In this document: positions 34,217 through 44,504 of the stretch, piece after piece
Layout: the number at the start of each line of letters is the position of its first letter
Position numbering within the stretch: position 1 is the first letter of the stretch
Source: Apiosordaria backusii
Taxonomy: Eukaryota; Ascomycota; Sordariomycetes; Sordariales; Lasiosphaeriaceae
Direction: 5' to 3'
DNA: 64,000 nt
Assembly (NCBI GenBank): GCA_030549205.1
Contig: JAUKTV010000006.1
Location: 1,134,501-1,198,500 of the forward strand
Made by a program: the position numbers and the translations under genes
The notes under the pieces: model-generated
Database searches by the model: none
Seen by the model: the letters and a program-made list of their open reading frames with translations, nothing else
What the model was told of the DNA's origin: nothing

Positions 34217-35021
34217 ATGGGGCAGAAAAGTAGTTGCCTCGCGCACAAGCAATCAGCGTCAGGAACTCAAGCAGTCGGAAACCATCGCCCTACCGAGAAC
34301 GGCACAGCCCAGGATCTTCTCAAAGATATCGCCCGGAGAAGCAAGCTTCAAACTCGCAGGATGTCAGCAGAATCTCCGGACGGCGGTGCTGGCACCAGCA
34401 ACTCCAAGCACGCCAGTGAGAATGGCACCGCGGTTGAGGGGAATGGATCTATCAAGCGTCTAAAGACAACCTCAACCGAGGATGTCGACACCGAGACATT
34501 GTTCGCACCACGTTAGTCTTCTTTGGATTGCTCCAATACCATTCTCCATTGTTTGCTAACATCATTGCCATCATCTATTAGCCGTAACTCAGGAGGTGGT
34601 CAAGCCCCATGTTCACGAAATCCGACATGAGGAAATCCATCGGGACATCCACGTACACACGAACCATAGGATGATTCAGCCCGTCTACGACCTCGAAGCT
34701 CTACCACCACGACACTTTGTCCCTGACGAAAATGGCAACCTCGTCGAGGTCAACGAATCAGATCTGCCCGAGTGCACAGGTCCGAACGCCCGATGGCACA
34801 TCGCTGCCGGGCCCGCCCCCGCCAACATCAACAGGCAGCAGGCCCCCGGTAACACGGTGGCTGCCAGCACCGGATCAGATATCAGCAGCGAGTCCGAGCA
34901 CGACTCTGACAGCCTGTCATCGACGGACTCGGTGGTGGAAGAAGACAGGCGAAACCCTCAAAATGAGGGGGCGGTAAGATGCCATTCGATACCACCAAGA
35001 GATCCAAGGTCTGATTTGTAG
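34217..35021 (+). CDS. His-rich motif protein related to the divergent neighbour; possible N-myristoylation
   Basis: Exons 34217-34511 and 34582-35021 (70-bp intron); 244 residues. The first ATG is 34217, giving MGQKSSCLAHK: Gly2 and Ser6 suit N-myristoylation and Cys7 suits palmitoylation, so the protein may sit on a membrane. The core EVVKPHVHEIRHEEIHRDIH and HTNHRMIQPVYDLEALPPRHF repeats the HEEI...H-R-x-I/V-Q-P-I/V...E-x-L-P-x2-H pattern of the gene at 32467-33412. The C-terminal third is acidic and Ser-rich (SSESEHDSDSLSSTDS). The family is conserved in filamentous ascomycetes, with no known function. Confidence 0.75.
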
Positions 35022-35959
35022 TTATTTTGTGGTCAGAACCAGAAACAAAGTACACAGACAACCACTGTGAACCCTTCAACACAATCAGCGTCGGCCCAGG
35101 CAGAAGGAGGGACAACAAAGAAAAGTTCGAGGCTGCCGAATCCATCGACGCCACTTGCGGCAATAGCGGGCGGTACGAAATAGCAGAGACAAGATTGCAT
35201 TGTGTGAATTATTTGTTGCGGAATGGCTTTGTAAATTTTCTTCAATGTACCAAAGGGTGCGGCTATTGCCAGTTCCGCTAACTTCCAGTCTGCACCAAAT
35301 ATGTGGACGTATTTGTATATTTGTACATACCTATGTGCTACAAGATGGCTTCATAAGATATACCTTGGCGCAGCCGGACGGTTGATGTAGTTGACAATGC
35401 TTTGCCATTCTCAGAGTCATATTTGGATACCTAGGTTGACTTCATCAGTTGGTACATCAGACGTGAGATAGGTACCTATGTCGAATGATCACGCACGACC
35501 TCAAGTTGGAGCTGACGGTCCACGGGCTGAACAACGTCAATGCCAAGTAGGTAATCAGCTTTTGCGCAGATTTAATTGTTGTATTCATCAATATCGGGTT
35601 GGAATAGCGAATTCATTGCCCTTGGTCAGGTAGGGATAATCTCATGTCGAGTGCTCACAGTCGAGTCCTGGAAGTTGAATTGTCGTTGCGGACAAAGAGC
35701 ATTTTCAGATGAATGGTTCCAAACAAAGACCAAGAGCCAAAAGCATCAATCTCTCTTTATTCGGAAGATCCTATCAATCTTTTACATTGAAATATCGGGG
35801 TGAGCCTCGAAAAAGTCCCAACACATCAAGTCCTCATGCTCAACATAGGTCTGCCTACATAAACTCCAACCCAGAGGATTTTCCGACCTTTCCGTGCTTA
35901 CAGCGGGAAACAAATCCACACATAACCATCGCCACTTATACTACCGTAGTTCCACCAAC
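35022..35959. other. Spacer before the RING-like gene
   Basis: No gene is supported; short ORFs here lack family features. TACCTA/TAGGTA motifs occur near 35327-35334, 35430 and 35470-35480. The right end is the likely leader of the 35960 gene. Confidence 0.5.
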
Positions 35960-37075
35960 ATGGACGAACCAATTGATCTAACCAACATCGACGACTCACC
36001 AGTTGATCTAGACGAATACTTGGTACCCGTTGTAAAGCCGCCCACGTATAGGGTTCCCACGCATTATTATCGCAATGAATACCAGCCTACCATCCACAAT
36101 GGCCCACCCCCACATCAAGAGGTTCGTCAGCTCGACGATAAATTCATTCCGGTACCCCCGAAGCCAATTCACCCATCTCTAATGTTGCAAATGAGAAACG
36201 ACTATGAGTGGTCCGATGTCTGGGGTGAGGTACTATCGCCCTACTTCCTTTACCCAAACTTCAAGGTCCCTACAATTAGATGTTTCGCCTGTGCCCGCCC
36301 GCTCAAAATCCCGCTTCTCCAAGAACCCGATGGCCCCTTCAAGCTGGAGACGGACGCCGAATTCGAGGATGCGGTAGTCTTCCGCCGCCCATGCCTGCAT
36401 CTACTCGGACGCGACTGCGCCATGGCGTGGCTGAGATATCAGTATCCAACTGACAACCAGACAACGTACTTCCGTTGGATAAACGGGGAGATTAGCCCTG
36501 ACGACTTTGACGAAGAGCTGGAAAGGAAAATCAAGCCCATCTACGACAACGACGGATCGGAAAGAACCGTCTTCCAGGCTTGCCCTATTTGTCACCAAAA
36601 TATTCAGGTACAATCAAACTACGGTGATACGACGATGGATCGTGATGCCGCTGAGTACACTTGGATCGGCGTGAAGCGTGTCAACTTAAGAGCTTATGAG
36701 GACATCGTCAACTTGGAACCAAACCCCATGGCGAAGAGAATTTTGCACATGAAAGTGTTCTACTACAAAGAAGTAAGACATCAAGAGCAAACCTGGTCAG
36801 CCTTGAACAGGCTCCGGGTGAAAGCGGGTCTACCCGAAGTCGGGGACGTCCAAGGGGGGCCCTACAATGCCCTCGACTTCGCCTATTTGAGGAACAAGAA
36901 ATTGCAGGCAATCCTTACGAACCATGTTGGAGATGCTCTGTTTGAGAAGTACAGGAAGAGAAAGGCAGATGAGACTGCGATGGAGGTGGACGAAGAGGGA
37001 CAGCCTCAGGCGAAGAGGCCCAGGCGGAATGGGGAGGACGACGACGACGATTACATGGATTGGCAATATGGCTAA
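35960..37075 (+). CDS. RING-like zinc-binding protein with N-terminal SUMO-interaction motif
   Basis: Single exon, 371 residues, starting at MDEPIDLTNIDDSPVDLDEY (the upstream in-frame codon at 35894 is GTG). PIDLTNIDD is a good SUMO-interaction motif (hydrophobic core followed by acids), with a second weak one at PVDLDEY. Cys/His residues suggest a degenerate RING: CFAC (about 108), x33, CLH, x5, C, and after a long spacer CPIC (about 208). The usual sixth ligand is not in place. The C-terminus has a basic stretch (KRPRR) followed by an acidic run, probably a nuclear signal. SIM plus RING is the plan of SUMO-targeted ubiquitin ligases, but ligase activity is inference. Many fungal RING-like proteins of this kind are uncharacterised. 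Confidence 0.7.
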   Translation: MDEPIDLTNIDDSPVDLDEYLVPVVKPPTYRVPTHYYRNEYQPTIHNGPPPHQEVRQLDDKFIPVPPKPIHPSLMLQMRNDYEWSDVWGEVLSPYFLYPNFKVPTIRCFACARPLKIPLLQEPDGPFKLETDAEFEDAVVFRRPCLHLLGRDCAMAWLRYQYPTDNQTTYFRWINGEISPDDFDEELERKIKPIYDNDGSERTVFQACPICHQNIQVQSNYGDTTMDRDAAEYTWIGVKRVNLRAYEDIVNLEPNPMAKRILHMKVFYYKEVRHQEQTWSALNRLRVKAGLPEVGDVQGGPYNALDFAYLRNKKLQAILTNHVGDALFEKYRKRKADETAMEVDEEGQPQAKRPRRNGEDDDDDYMDWQYG

Positions 37076-38087
37076 CGCACCTGCAAGTTGCCCGGTGAAA
37101 TCAGGTTTCAAGAAAGCAGGCGTGTCTCTGATGTGCTGGGTCGATTCAAGTTACCTTGCCGGATGCCGAAAAGCGATAGGTTGGATAAAAAGGGCAGCGA
37201 GACGCTTTTGTCTGATAGAAGTCCCTGCCATCAACTTTGGGGTTTCACCACTTGCTTGTTTAGCTCACGGTTCCAAACAGAAAAAAAAAAAAAGGAGATA
37301 GATGTACATGTCAGCTGTGGTTTAGCATGAATTCAAGGCCTACCCCAGAGTAGGTAAGGATATTTAGGCAAAAGAACATGTGCCGTGTCTTCCCCACAAA
37401 ATGAACCTCGAAATGCCGGCTCTTAACCACCATGCCAAGGATCACCATCAATAAAAGCCCCGATTGGCTGGCCCGTCCGGGAACACCATCTCGGATATAG
37501 CAGCTTTGCGGGGAAGTCCATTCCCCTTTTTCCAGAGACACGCGTTTCACAAACAACCGTCAGGGTCTACCTTGTGTTCCGTGTCCAGTTCCACAGGTTG
37601 TTTAAGTTTCCGGCTATAGAGAGAAAGACCAAGCTGATAAAGGAATAACTGACGTAACAAGATGAAGGACCGATGTTGTCATCTACTATCATGTTTGCAA
37701 CAGATGCGAAGCAAAGCCCGTCTTGAACATGACCAAACTACCTAATGTAGAGAGGTAGGTAGAGACTAGGTATGCTTGGTGAGCACTGGCATTAAAAGAA
37801 CGGTGTTAAAATACGCATTATGCTGGAGCTGATGCCCTTAGATAATTTCCTACTTGCTAGGAAGATGATGGAAAGATACATGAAATTAACTACAACACCA
37901 CCTCGGCAATCATCCGCCGAGAAGACTTCCATTTCCGCTTTTGACCACCCGTCCGTCCGGACCTGGTTCAGGGAATTCTTGACATCATCTGTCTATAAAT
38001 CCTCTTGGCCATCCCCGACTGACTCTGACAATTCTAGTATCCAAATCAATTCACCATTCACTCACTTCCCAAGCACTGTTTCCCAAA
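37076..38087. promoter_or_regulatory. Promoter region of the CE5 esterase
   Basis: No gene in 1.0 kb. TATAAA at 37994-37999 lies about 90 bp before the start at 38088. TACCTA/AGGTAGGTAG motifs sit at about 37738-37775 and one ACGCGT at about 37540. A poly-A run occurs at about 37279-37293. Confidence 0.55.
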
Positions 38088-38843
38088 ATGAAGGTCGCAA
38101 CTATCACTCTGCCCATGTTGGCTGGTCTAGCTACCGCTAACCCGGTAGAACTGACTGAGAGACAATCATGCCCTCCCATCCACATCTTCGGCGCCCGAGA
38201 GACCACAGTGCCGCAGGGATATGGCACCTCGCAGGGTCTCGTCAACATGGTAGCTCAGGCGTACCCCGGAGCCACACGGGAAGCCATCGTCTACCCGGCC
38301 TGCGGAGGCCAATCCCAGTGTGGCGGCGTCAGCTACGAAAACTCCGCGCGCCAGGGCACCACGGCTGTTGTGCGTGCCGTCACCTCGCTCAACCAGCGGT
38401 GCCCCAACACCAAGATTGTCTTGATCGGATACTCCCAGGGAGGTCAGATCATGGACGGTGCGCTCTGCGGAGGCGCAGGCGAAACTCTCAGTGGAGCCGC
38501 TCTCGCGGCGGTCAAGGCGGCCATTTTCATGGGCGACCCTATGTACAACCAGGGCCTTCCCTACAACGTTGGAACTTGCCGGGCTAGAGGGGTAAGTTCT
38601 CCTGTATTTCCATTATCTCCTTTGTGCCCCCAGAGTGGTGTTATTGACTAGAGTCAACAGTTTGCCGGCCGCCCCAACGGATTCCAATGCTCACCTGGCA
38701 ACCCGGCGATCATCCAGTCGTACTGCGACTCGACCGATCCTTATTGCTGCACCGGCAACGACGCCAACTCTCACCAGCAGTACGTCAACAAGTATGGACA
38801 GCAAGCCTTGGCTTTCATTCGCCGCCAGCTGGATGCTGCGTAA
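38088..38843 (+). CDS. Secreted acetylxylan esterase / cutinase-family enzyme (CE5)
   Basis: Exons 38088-38591 and 38661-38843 (69-bp intron); 228 residues. A signal peptide (MKVATITLPMLAGLATANP) is followed by a short pro-segment ending near ERQ. CPPIHIFGARETTVPQGYG and YPACGGQSQCGG are typical of fungal acetylxylan esterase II. Catalytic Ser116 lies in GYSQGG, the acid is Asp194 in DPYCC, and the base is His206 in SHQQYV. Paired cysteines match the family. It removes acetyl groups from xylan outside the cell; cutinase activity is less likely from the GARET signature. There is no carbohydrate-binding module or linker, unlike larger secreted versions. A TATA box lies 90 bp upstream. Confidence 0.93.
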
Positions 38844-40365
38844 CTTCTTGGTCGCGGCTTGGCACACTGAAAAAGGGGTTCAGGGGTTCAGGGGTTAGCA
38901 GCACAGCAGGGTAAGGGTTTGGCTCTGTACATATGAGGAGGAGACAATGAGGTACCTAGTTTATGTCATTGTTGTGATCTTGAAACTGCTACTGTTTAAA
39001 TACCCATGCAGTCCACGATAGTTCATCTCTTGAACTTCCTATTCATTTTTCCGAGTGGTACCTTAATTTGTTTTGTCATCCGAAGCTCCCATGATGCAGC
39101 GCCAGACAGTTGCACAACAGCAACATACAGCCACCAGCAACCAATCCATCATGCAAAACACCGATCACGGATGGCACATGTTACCTTTTCTATTCGTCCT
39201 CAAACCTATGGGGGCCAGGAGTTCTCAGGGCCCCAAGTGATTGCAATGGTGCAGCGTCGCTCCTCCCCAGCTGCTGACAGCAAACAGAGATAGGTAAGGT
39301 GATCTGGCACCATCAAAATTCTGTAATGTATGTCGGAACTTTGGCGACGGTTCGGAAGTTTCACGGTGGCTGAAACTACTGCCATGACTTGGATAGACCA
39401 CCTTCAGGGTAAGACGCCAATTGTGTAGACGGCCAAGACAGGACGTGATATCTCGGACAAGAAGTTCGTATGGGCACCTGATATTGTGTCCCAAAGGCTT
39501 GTTGGGTACTCGAGGTGTGTTGTCAAGATGTTGAGCTGAAGCTTGTTGGAGCCTTTCCGTAAGAGAAATGACAGGGCTGAAAAGATTGCTTGTCAGCACC
39601 GATGCTCAATTTTAGCTTTCTTGATAAGCTCTAGAATCTGACGCTGTGCCGCATCACCCACGAACCAAACTCACTGCGCCCCTTCCCCTGACGTCAAATT
39701 CCGTTGTCATTGGCCGCAGGGCCGATGATGTTTAGGTTTCCTTTTGAATGTTTACGAGCTAGCACCAAACTCTTAGACAAGGCTGGCGCCGCAAAAGGCA
39801 CTGCGGAGAAGACAGAAACGGCCCAGTACAGGTCTTTTCCAGCTAGGTAGTCATTAATACATTCTGTAAGATGACATCAAAGCAACATGAGACTAGGCGT
39901 TGAGGCAAAGCCGAGCGGGACAAGCTGGTGCTGACGAGATGAGATTGGTTGTTGCAAGGGTACCTAGAAAGAGCGAGTAAGATTCAAATCATCTGCAAAC
40001 AGGCAAAGGCGTCAACTGAGCCAAGATTAGACCTGTTACCCGGGTACCAAGAGGCAGGAATGCCAAACAGAGAATGCATGGTATGATTATCGGTGAAGCC
40101 AGCCACATCTCAAGTCAGGCTGAGGTGAGCTGTAGCTATGCATGTGTACTTAAGGTAGTCAAGGAAATGCTTCGTCTAGGCAATGCCAAACATGAGAGCA
40201 TATAAGACATACCACCACCATCCTAATTCTTCCCTTCTGCTTTTTACCATCAGCCTCATCTCGACTTTTCACAGCAGTTTCATCTTCCTTCCAGCTCCCA
40301 GGCACCCCACGTCTGCGCATTGAAGCCCTGAATAGGACCTCATACATACCTATTAATCCCCCAAG
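38844..40365. other. 1.5-kb spacer
   Basis: No convincing gene on either strand. Several TAGGTA/TACCTA motifs (38953, 39292, 39845, 39961, 40150, 40344). The last about 200 bases may be leader of the small ORF at 40366. Confidence 0.5.
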
Positions 40366-40656
40366 ATGCAGACCAAAAACATTCTCCTCGCGGCCACCCT
40401 GGCCGTTGCTGCCATGGCCCATGGCATCAACCCTCGCCAGCCTCAAGGCGACAACGGGGTGCCAACCACCACCCCTAGCCCCGAAAGCGGCGACGGACAG
40501 GCAGAAGGTCTGCGATACCACTACCTATTCTCAGTGTGTCCCATCAGCAGAATGTTCAAGGTATCATTCGCAGCCTGTCGTCCTGACATTATCTGGGCGA
40601 TAACTCGCCAAAGTCCCCCCCCGCCGGCAATAATCCCCCAACAATCTCTTCAGTAA
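40366..40656 (+). CDS. Doubtful small secreted protein (signal peptide only)
   Basis: The first 18 residues (MQTKNILLAATLAVAAMA) form a clear signal peptide, followed by a Pro/Thr-rich stretch. The rest of this 96-residue frame looks random. The +1 frame instead reads KVCDTTTYSQCVPSAEC, which looks like a small cysteine-rich secreted domain, so a frameshift or an unseen short intron is possible. The 3' end overlaps the end of the kinase gene on the other strand by 68 bases. It could be a broken effector-like gene or a real gene with a wrong end. No family recognised. Confidence 0.35.
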   Translation: MQTKNILLAATLAVAAMAHGINPRQPQGDNGVPTTTPSPESGDGQAEGLRYHYLFSVCPISRMFKVSFAACRPDIIWAITRQSPPPPAIIPQQSLQ

Positions 40657-43213
40657 ACTCTAGATGCTCCCACATCGACCCAATCAACCTCTCCATCTCC
40701 TCCCTCAGGGCATCGGTACCTCCATTCCCCAGCACTACCTCTTCTGCTGGTGGCCTTGGGGGCGCAGGTGGCATTCTTCGAGTCATGCGTCTATTTCTTC
40801 CTCCTGTACCCCCTCCACTTCTGCGTGGCTCTGGAGATCCATCGCCACTTCCATCAACGACAATTTCCGGTATCGTCGGACTGTCCAAACAATTTTCTGC
40901 ACGGCTGTCCATGATTATCCCCAACGTAGGTATGTACAGACTCGGCTCTCGCAACTTTCCGTGGTATATCACCTCAGTGTCAGGTTCTGTCACCTCCTCA
41001 GCATCACAAATGACGTGAAGCTGATCAGTTGGGATGTAAAGTGATGGCTCCCTCGGCTTGTAGCTTGTCTCCTCCTCGGCCTGGCTCTCATGCTCAAAGG
41101 CTGGAAACGCCTCTAGACGTGTCCCTGTCTCCAGGCTCGACATTATGATTGAATCCATGGGGTTCGTCACCGGCTCCAGTGTCATAGGAGAGATGAAGTC
41201 CTCTGTCGGGATGATGGTAGGCGCCAGCCCGCTCGTGACGGACACGACCGAATGCTCGGGACCGGCTAGGTCGATGGACACGGTAATTGGCATGAGTCCC
41301 GCGTCAATGTCGATTAGGCTGGCTATAGAAGTCCGGGTGGAAACTGATTTTGCGTGGGCGTTGAGAATGTTTCTTTCTGGGCTGGAAATGGCTTGGATGG
41401 GAGGGGAAGGGGCAGTGCCCGTGCCAGGGTCGGAATGGACGCTGCCGGTTGGGGAGGTGATGACCGTGCTCATGTTGGGAAAGGTCCAGTCTTGGGTTCT
41501 GGCGGTGTGAAATGTGACATTCTTTTCTTTGCCCGCGGGCTTTCCTTTGGGCCGGATGGTCTCTGGGCTTTGAGAGGTTGTGCCCGCTGAAGCTGCAGTA
41601 GCTTTGACGGGGGATAACTCGCGGATGGTACCCTCGTCATCTTCATCCTCTGTGAGGCAGGAGTTTCTTAAGTCGGGGATGGATGTTGCACGGTAGAAGT
41701 TCTGCGCATTAGTACGGTAGTTGGAGATGGTGTTGGGGTCGAAGGCCTTCTCCAGCGGCACCGGCTTCGAGTCTCGACGGGGAAGGGGTTTACGAGGGAT
41801 TCGGCGACGTCTTTGTCCATGTCCATGCGCAACATCCCCTGACCTGTTCATTGCGTTGACACTGGAAAAGTCTCCCGGAGAAGGGCAAAAGGCCTCGTCC
41901 ATGGTTCCATAATTCCAACCGTCATCATGGTCCTGCTGGCTCCCATCGATACACCCAAGCAATCCCTGTGCTCCACCAGAGGAAAACAAAGACTTTCGAT
42001 CTCCTCCTTGAGCTTCCCACTTCTTGAAACTCGCGACGAGCTCAGACAAAAGAGGGGTAGGACTTGTTGTTTCAGTTCCGAAGATGTACCTGTGCCTCTG
42101 TACATCCCCTATTCCCGGTCTCTTTGCCGGGTCAGGCACCAGACAGAATGCCACCAAATCCTTCAACCCCTCAGAATAGCTACCTTCTAGCCGTGGGCTG
42201 GACTCTCTCAGGTAACGCCCAAACTCTTCCAAGTCTACACCAAAACTCAAGGTCGCATTCGGCGGCATCCCCGTCGCAGCCTCGATCGCCATGCTTCCAA
42301 AAGCCCAGACATCAACCTCCTTCCCATACCCCACCTGGTCCGCCTTGTCAAACAGCTCAGGAGCCATCCACTGGAGCGTTCCCGCCACCGTTTTCCGCTT
42401 GTCGAACCTCCCCTTGAGCAGTCCGGCAACCCCAAAATCGCACAATTGCACCTTGCCCTCTTCCGAGATGAGCACGTTGGCGCACTTGATATCGCGGTGT
42501 ATCACCCCGTGCGAGTGAACCCAGAACAAGGCCTCGGTAACCTCTCTGAGAATGGGCTGGATATACCTCTCCGGCAGCTTGCCCGTCGGGCGCATGAGCG
42601 TCGACACACTGCCCCCGGCGCAGTACTCTGTCACAAGCCACATCTGATGGCCGATCAGGAGCGTGTCGAGAATGAAATTGATGTTTTTCGCGCCCTTCTC
42701 CGACAGCTCCTTGACCGTATTGACCTCTTTGAGGATCTCGGCAAATGTGCCGCCGTCGCTTCTGTCGGGATGCTGATGGTCGAAGGAATGACTCATGTTC
42801 AGATCGGCGAGGTCAATGTTGATAATCTTGATGGCTACCAGCTTGCTGCTGTGGATGTTTCGATGGCCGTCTTCGGCAGTATTTGTTCTGGTCTCGGAAG
42901 ATTGAGGAGCGGTGGGTGCCGAGGTTGACGCTCTGTATACCCTCCCAAATGACCCCTTTCCAATCAGCTCCTGCAGAGTGTACGGCGGTAAGTCCAGTCC
43001 AGCAGAAACGCAATCCCTGGATACGGTGGCTTGCATCTCAGTCGCATCATCTATCGCGCGAAGTTTCGTCGAGGAACGGGCGCGGGAGCCCATTGCTGCT
43101 GTTGTCGCTGATGGGAAACTCATGTCGGAAGTGTTGGAAAGAGAGACAGGTAGAGAGCTAAGTATCTCAAGCTCCTCCATAGTTTGTAGATGATTGCTTG
43201 GCGCCTCGTCCAT
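40589..43213 (-). CDS. Ste20/GCK-type serine-threonine kinase
   Basis: Single exon, 874 residues. Kinase domain at about 78-345: Gly loop IGKGSFGRVY (84-93), VAIK (Lys129), HRDIKCANVL (239-248), DFG (259-261) and APE (284-286). HRDIK-x-A-N with the WMAPE segment fits the Ste20/germinal-centre kinase group. Two insertions stand out: about 32 residues between the Gly loop and VAIK, and a His/Asp-rich stretch before helix C. The activation loop reads GTLQWMAPE where the group usually has GTPYWMAPE. The C-terminal 500 residues are mostly disordered, ending in a short conserved-looking helix (EEMERLIGSMWEHLEFTEE). Related fungal kinases act in septation (SIN) and polarity. Which of these it is cannot be decided here. 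Confidence 0.85.
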   Translation of the reverse strand: MDEAPSNHLQTMEELEILSSLPVSLSNTSDMSFPSATTAAMGSRARSSTKLRAIDDATEMQATVSRDCVSAGLDLPPYTLQELIGKGSFGRVYRASTSAPTAPQSSETRTNTAEDGHRNIHSSKLVAIKIINIDLADLNMSHSFDHQHPDRSDGGTFAEILKEVNTVKELSEKGAKNINFILDTLLIGHQMWLVTEYCAGGSVSTLMRPTGKLPERYIQPILREVTEALFWVHSHGVIHRDIKCANVLISEEGKVQLCDFGVAGLLKGRFDKRKTVAGTLQWMAPELFDKADQVGYGKEVDVWAFGSMAIEAATGMPPNATLSFGVDLEEFGRYLRESSPRLEGSYSEGLKDLVAFCLVPDPAKRPGIGDVQRHRYIFGTETTSPTPLLSELVASFKKWEAQGGDRKSLFSSGGAQGLLGCIDGSQQDHDDGWNYGTMDEAFCPSPGDFSSVNAMNRSGDVAHGHGQRRRRIPRKPLPRRDSKPVPLEKAFDPNTISNYRTNAQNFYRATSIPDLRNSCLTEDEDDEGTIRELSPVKATAASAGTTSQSPETIRPKGKPAGKEKNVTFHTARTQDWTFPNMSTVITSPTGSVHSDPGTGTAPSPPIQAISSPERNILNAHAKSVSTRTSIASLIDIDAGLMPITVSIDLAGPEHSVVSVTSGLAPTIIPTEDFISPMTLEPVTNPMDSIIMSSLETGTRLEAFPAFEHESQAEEETSYKPREPSLYIPTDQLHVICDAEEVTEPDTEVIYHGKLREPSLYIPTLGIIMDSRAENCLDSPTIPEIVVDGSGDGSPEPRRSGGGTGGRNRRMTRRMPPAPPRPPAEEVVLGNGGTDALREEMERLIGSMWEHLEFTEEIVGGLLPAGGDFGELSPR

Positions 43214-44504
43214 CCTTTTGAATGCTCTCGCCGTTGTGACTGTTTTTCATCAGTCTGTCAGGATTTGTTTGTTGCATGTCGCCGTTGAGACTTGCTCTTG
43301 AAGAGTTTTGGCAATTCTTTCGAGGGAAACGATGCTCGATGGAAGAGTTCCATGGAGATTGCAACTTAGCACCCTAGTGCCCGGTTGATTGCTGAAGGTT
43401 TTCTAGCTGAGCGGCCGTTGCATGTCCGCTCCGAGCCGTCACCTGTAGCTTGAGGCCATTTTCCCGCTTTGAGCTAGGGTAAAGAGTGCGTTTCGATGAT
43501 CAGACGAGCCACTCATTTGGTCTCGCGATTTCGTCCATCCTTTGGGTCAGGGTGACATGTCTGACGTATGCCCTTTAGACTGTAGCTTTCACCATTCACG
43601 CGCACCTCCCCGAAAGCGCAAGATATCTTGATCTATAAATTAATCCGATGACCTCGGATAGTACAGAGAACTTCCCTCAAATCCTCGGTTCATGTATGAG
43701 TGTGAGAGCAGTGATGAAAACCCACTTTTACCCGCTTTTACCCCCTTTTCTTTTTTGACACTAACATGAAGCAAATGCTGCTTGGACGATCATGGCAGAT
43801 TTTCCTTCGTGCCAGTCCCCGGACGAGCTCACATGATAACATGTTGTCTAGGTTTCTATCGGTACTTTCTGGTCTATGACTGGTTTTTATGCATACTCCT
43901 AAGCTAACCTCTGTTCGTATCTGTCTGAGAATGACTGCAATAAGTCCTCTGACGAGATGTATACCAGTGTTCTGTTTTAAAGACTTCTAATCTTTACCAT
44001 TGTTTCTGAATTAAGTCCTTATAGAGAAGCGCGCATCTGGTCCGTGGGATGACTCGTGACGCCCTCTTTGTGCGTGATTGTAGTTACTAGGTAAACTACC
44101 TGTTCGGTGATCGTTCAAGACAGGACACCTCAGAAAGATGGGTTGATAAAGTGAATAGGTCTCCGCCCGTTCGATAATTCAGCATGGGCGTTTTGTCAGC
44201 CACATACGTAGCTATTCATGTTGAGCTGAGGTAGGTGTTGGGTGCTGATTGGTGAATGCTGAGGGGGATTTCTGGGCATGCAGGAAAGCTGGAAACAGTG
44301 GCTGGCCCAAGGCTCACTTTTGTGTAATAAGGCATCGTCAGGAGTGGGGTTACGGACTAGACTATTGAATTATCCCGTTAATAAGGTGTCTTCGTTATAA
44401 CTGATTTCAAGACATCGCTTTCTCAAGTGGCCAACAAATGCTCCCTCAACCCAAGGACAGAAAGAATAGATAGGTACGCTTAGCTTAGGGGAAAAGTATC
44501 CACG
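43214..44504. other. 1.3-kb spacer, AT-richer
   Basis: No gene is seen. There is pyrimidine-rich sequence around 43725-43760 and a TAGGTA...TACCT pair at 44089-44101. Base composition is moderately AT-rich but lacks the dense TpA of RIP. Confidence 0.5.

Noticed and set aside
43640..44100. AT-rich stretch as a RIP-mutated repeat
   Set aside because: Only moderately AT-rich; no TpA excess or repeat partner evident by eye.
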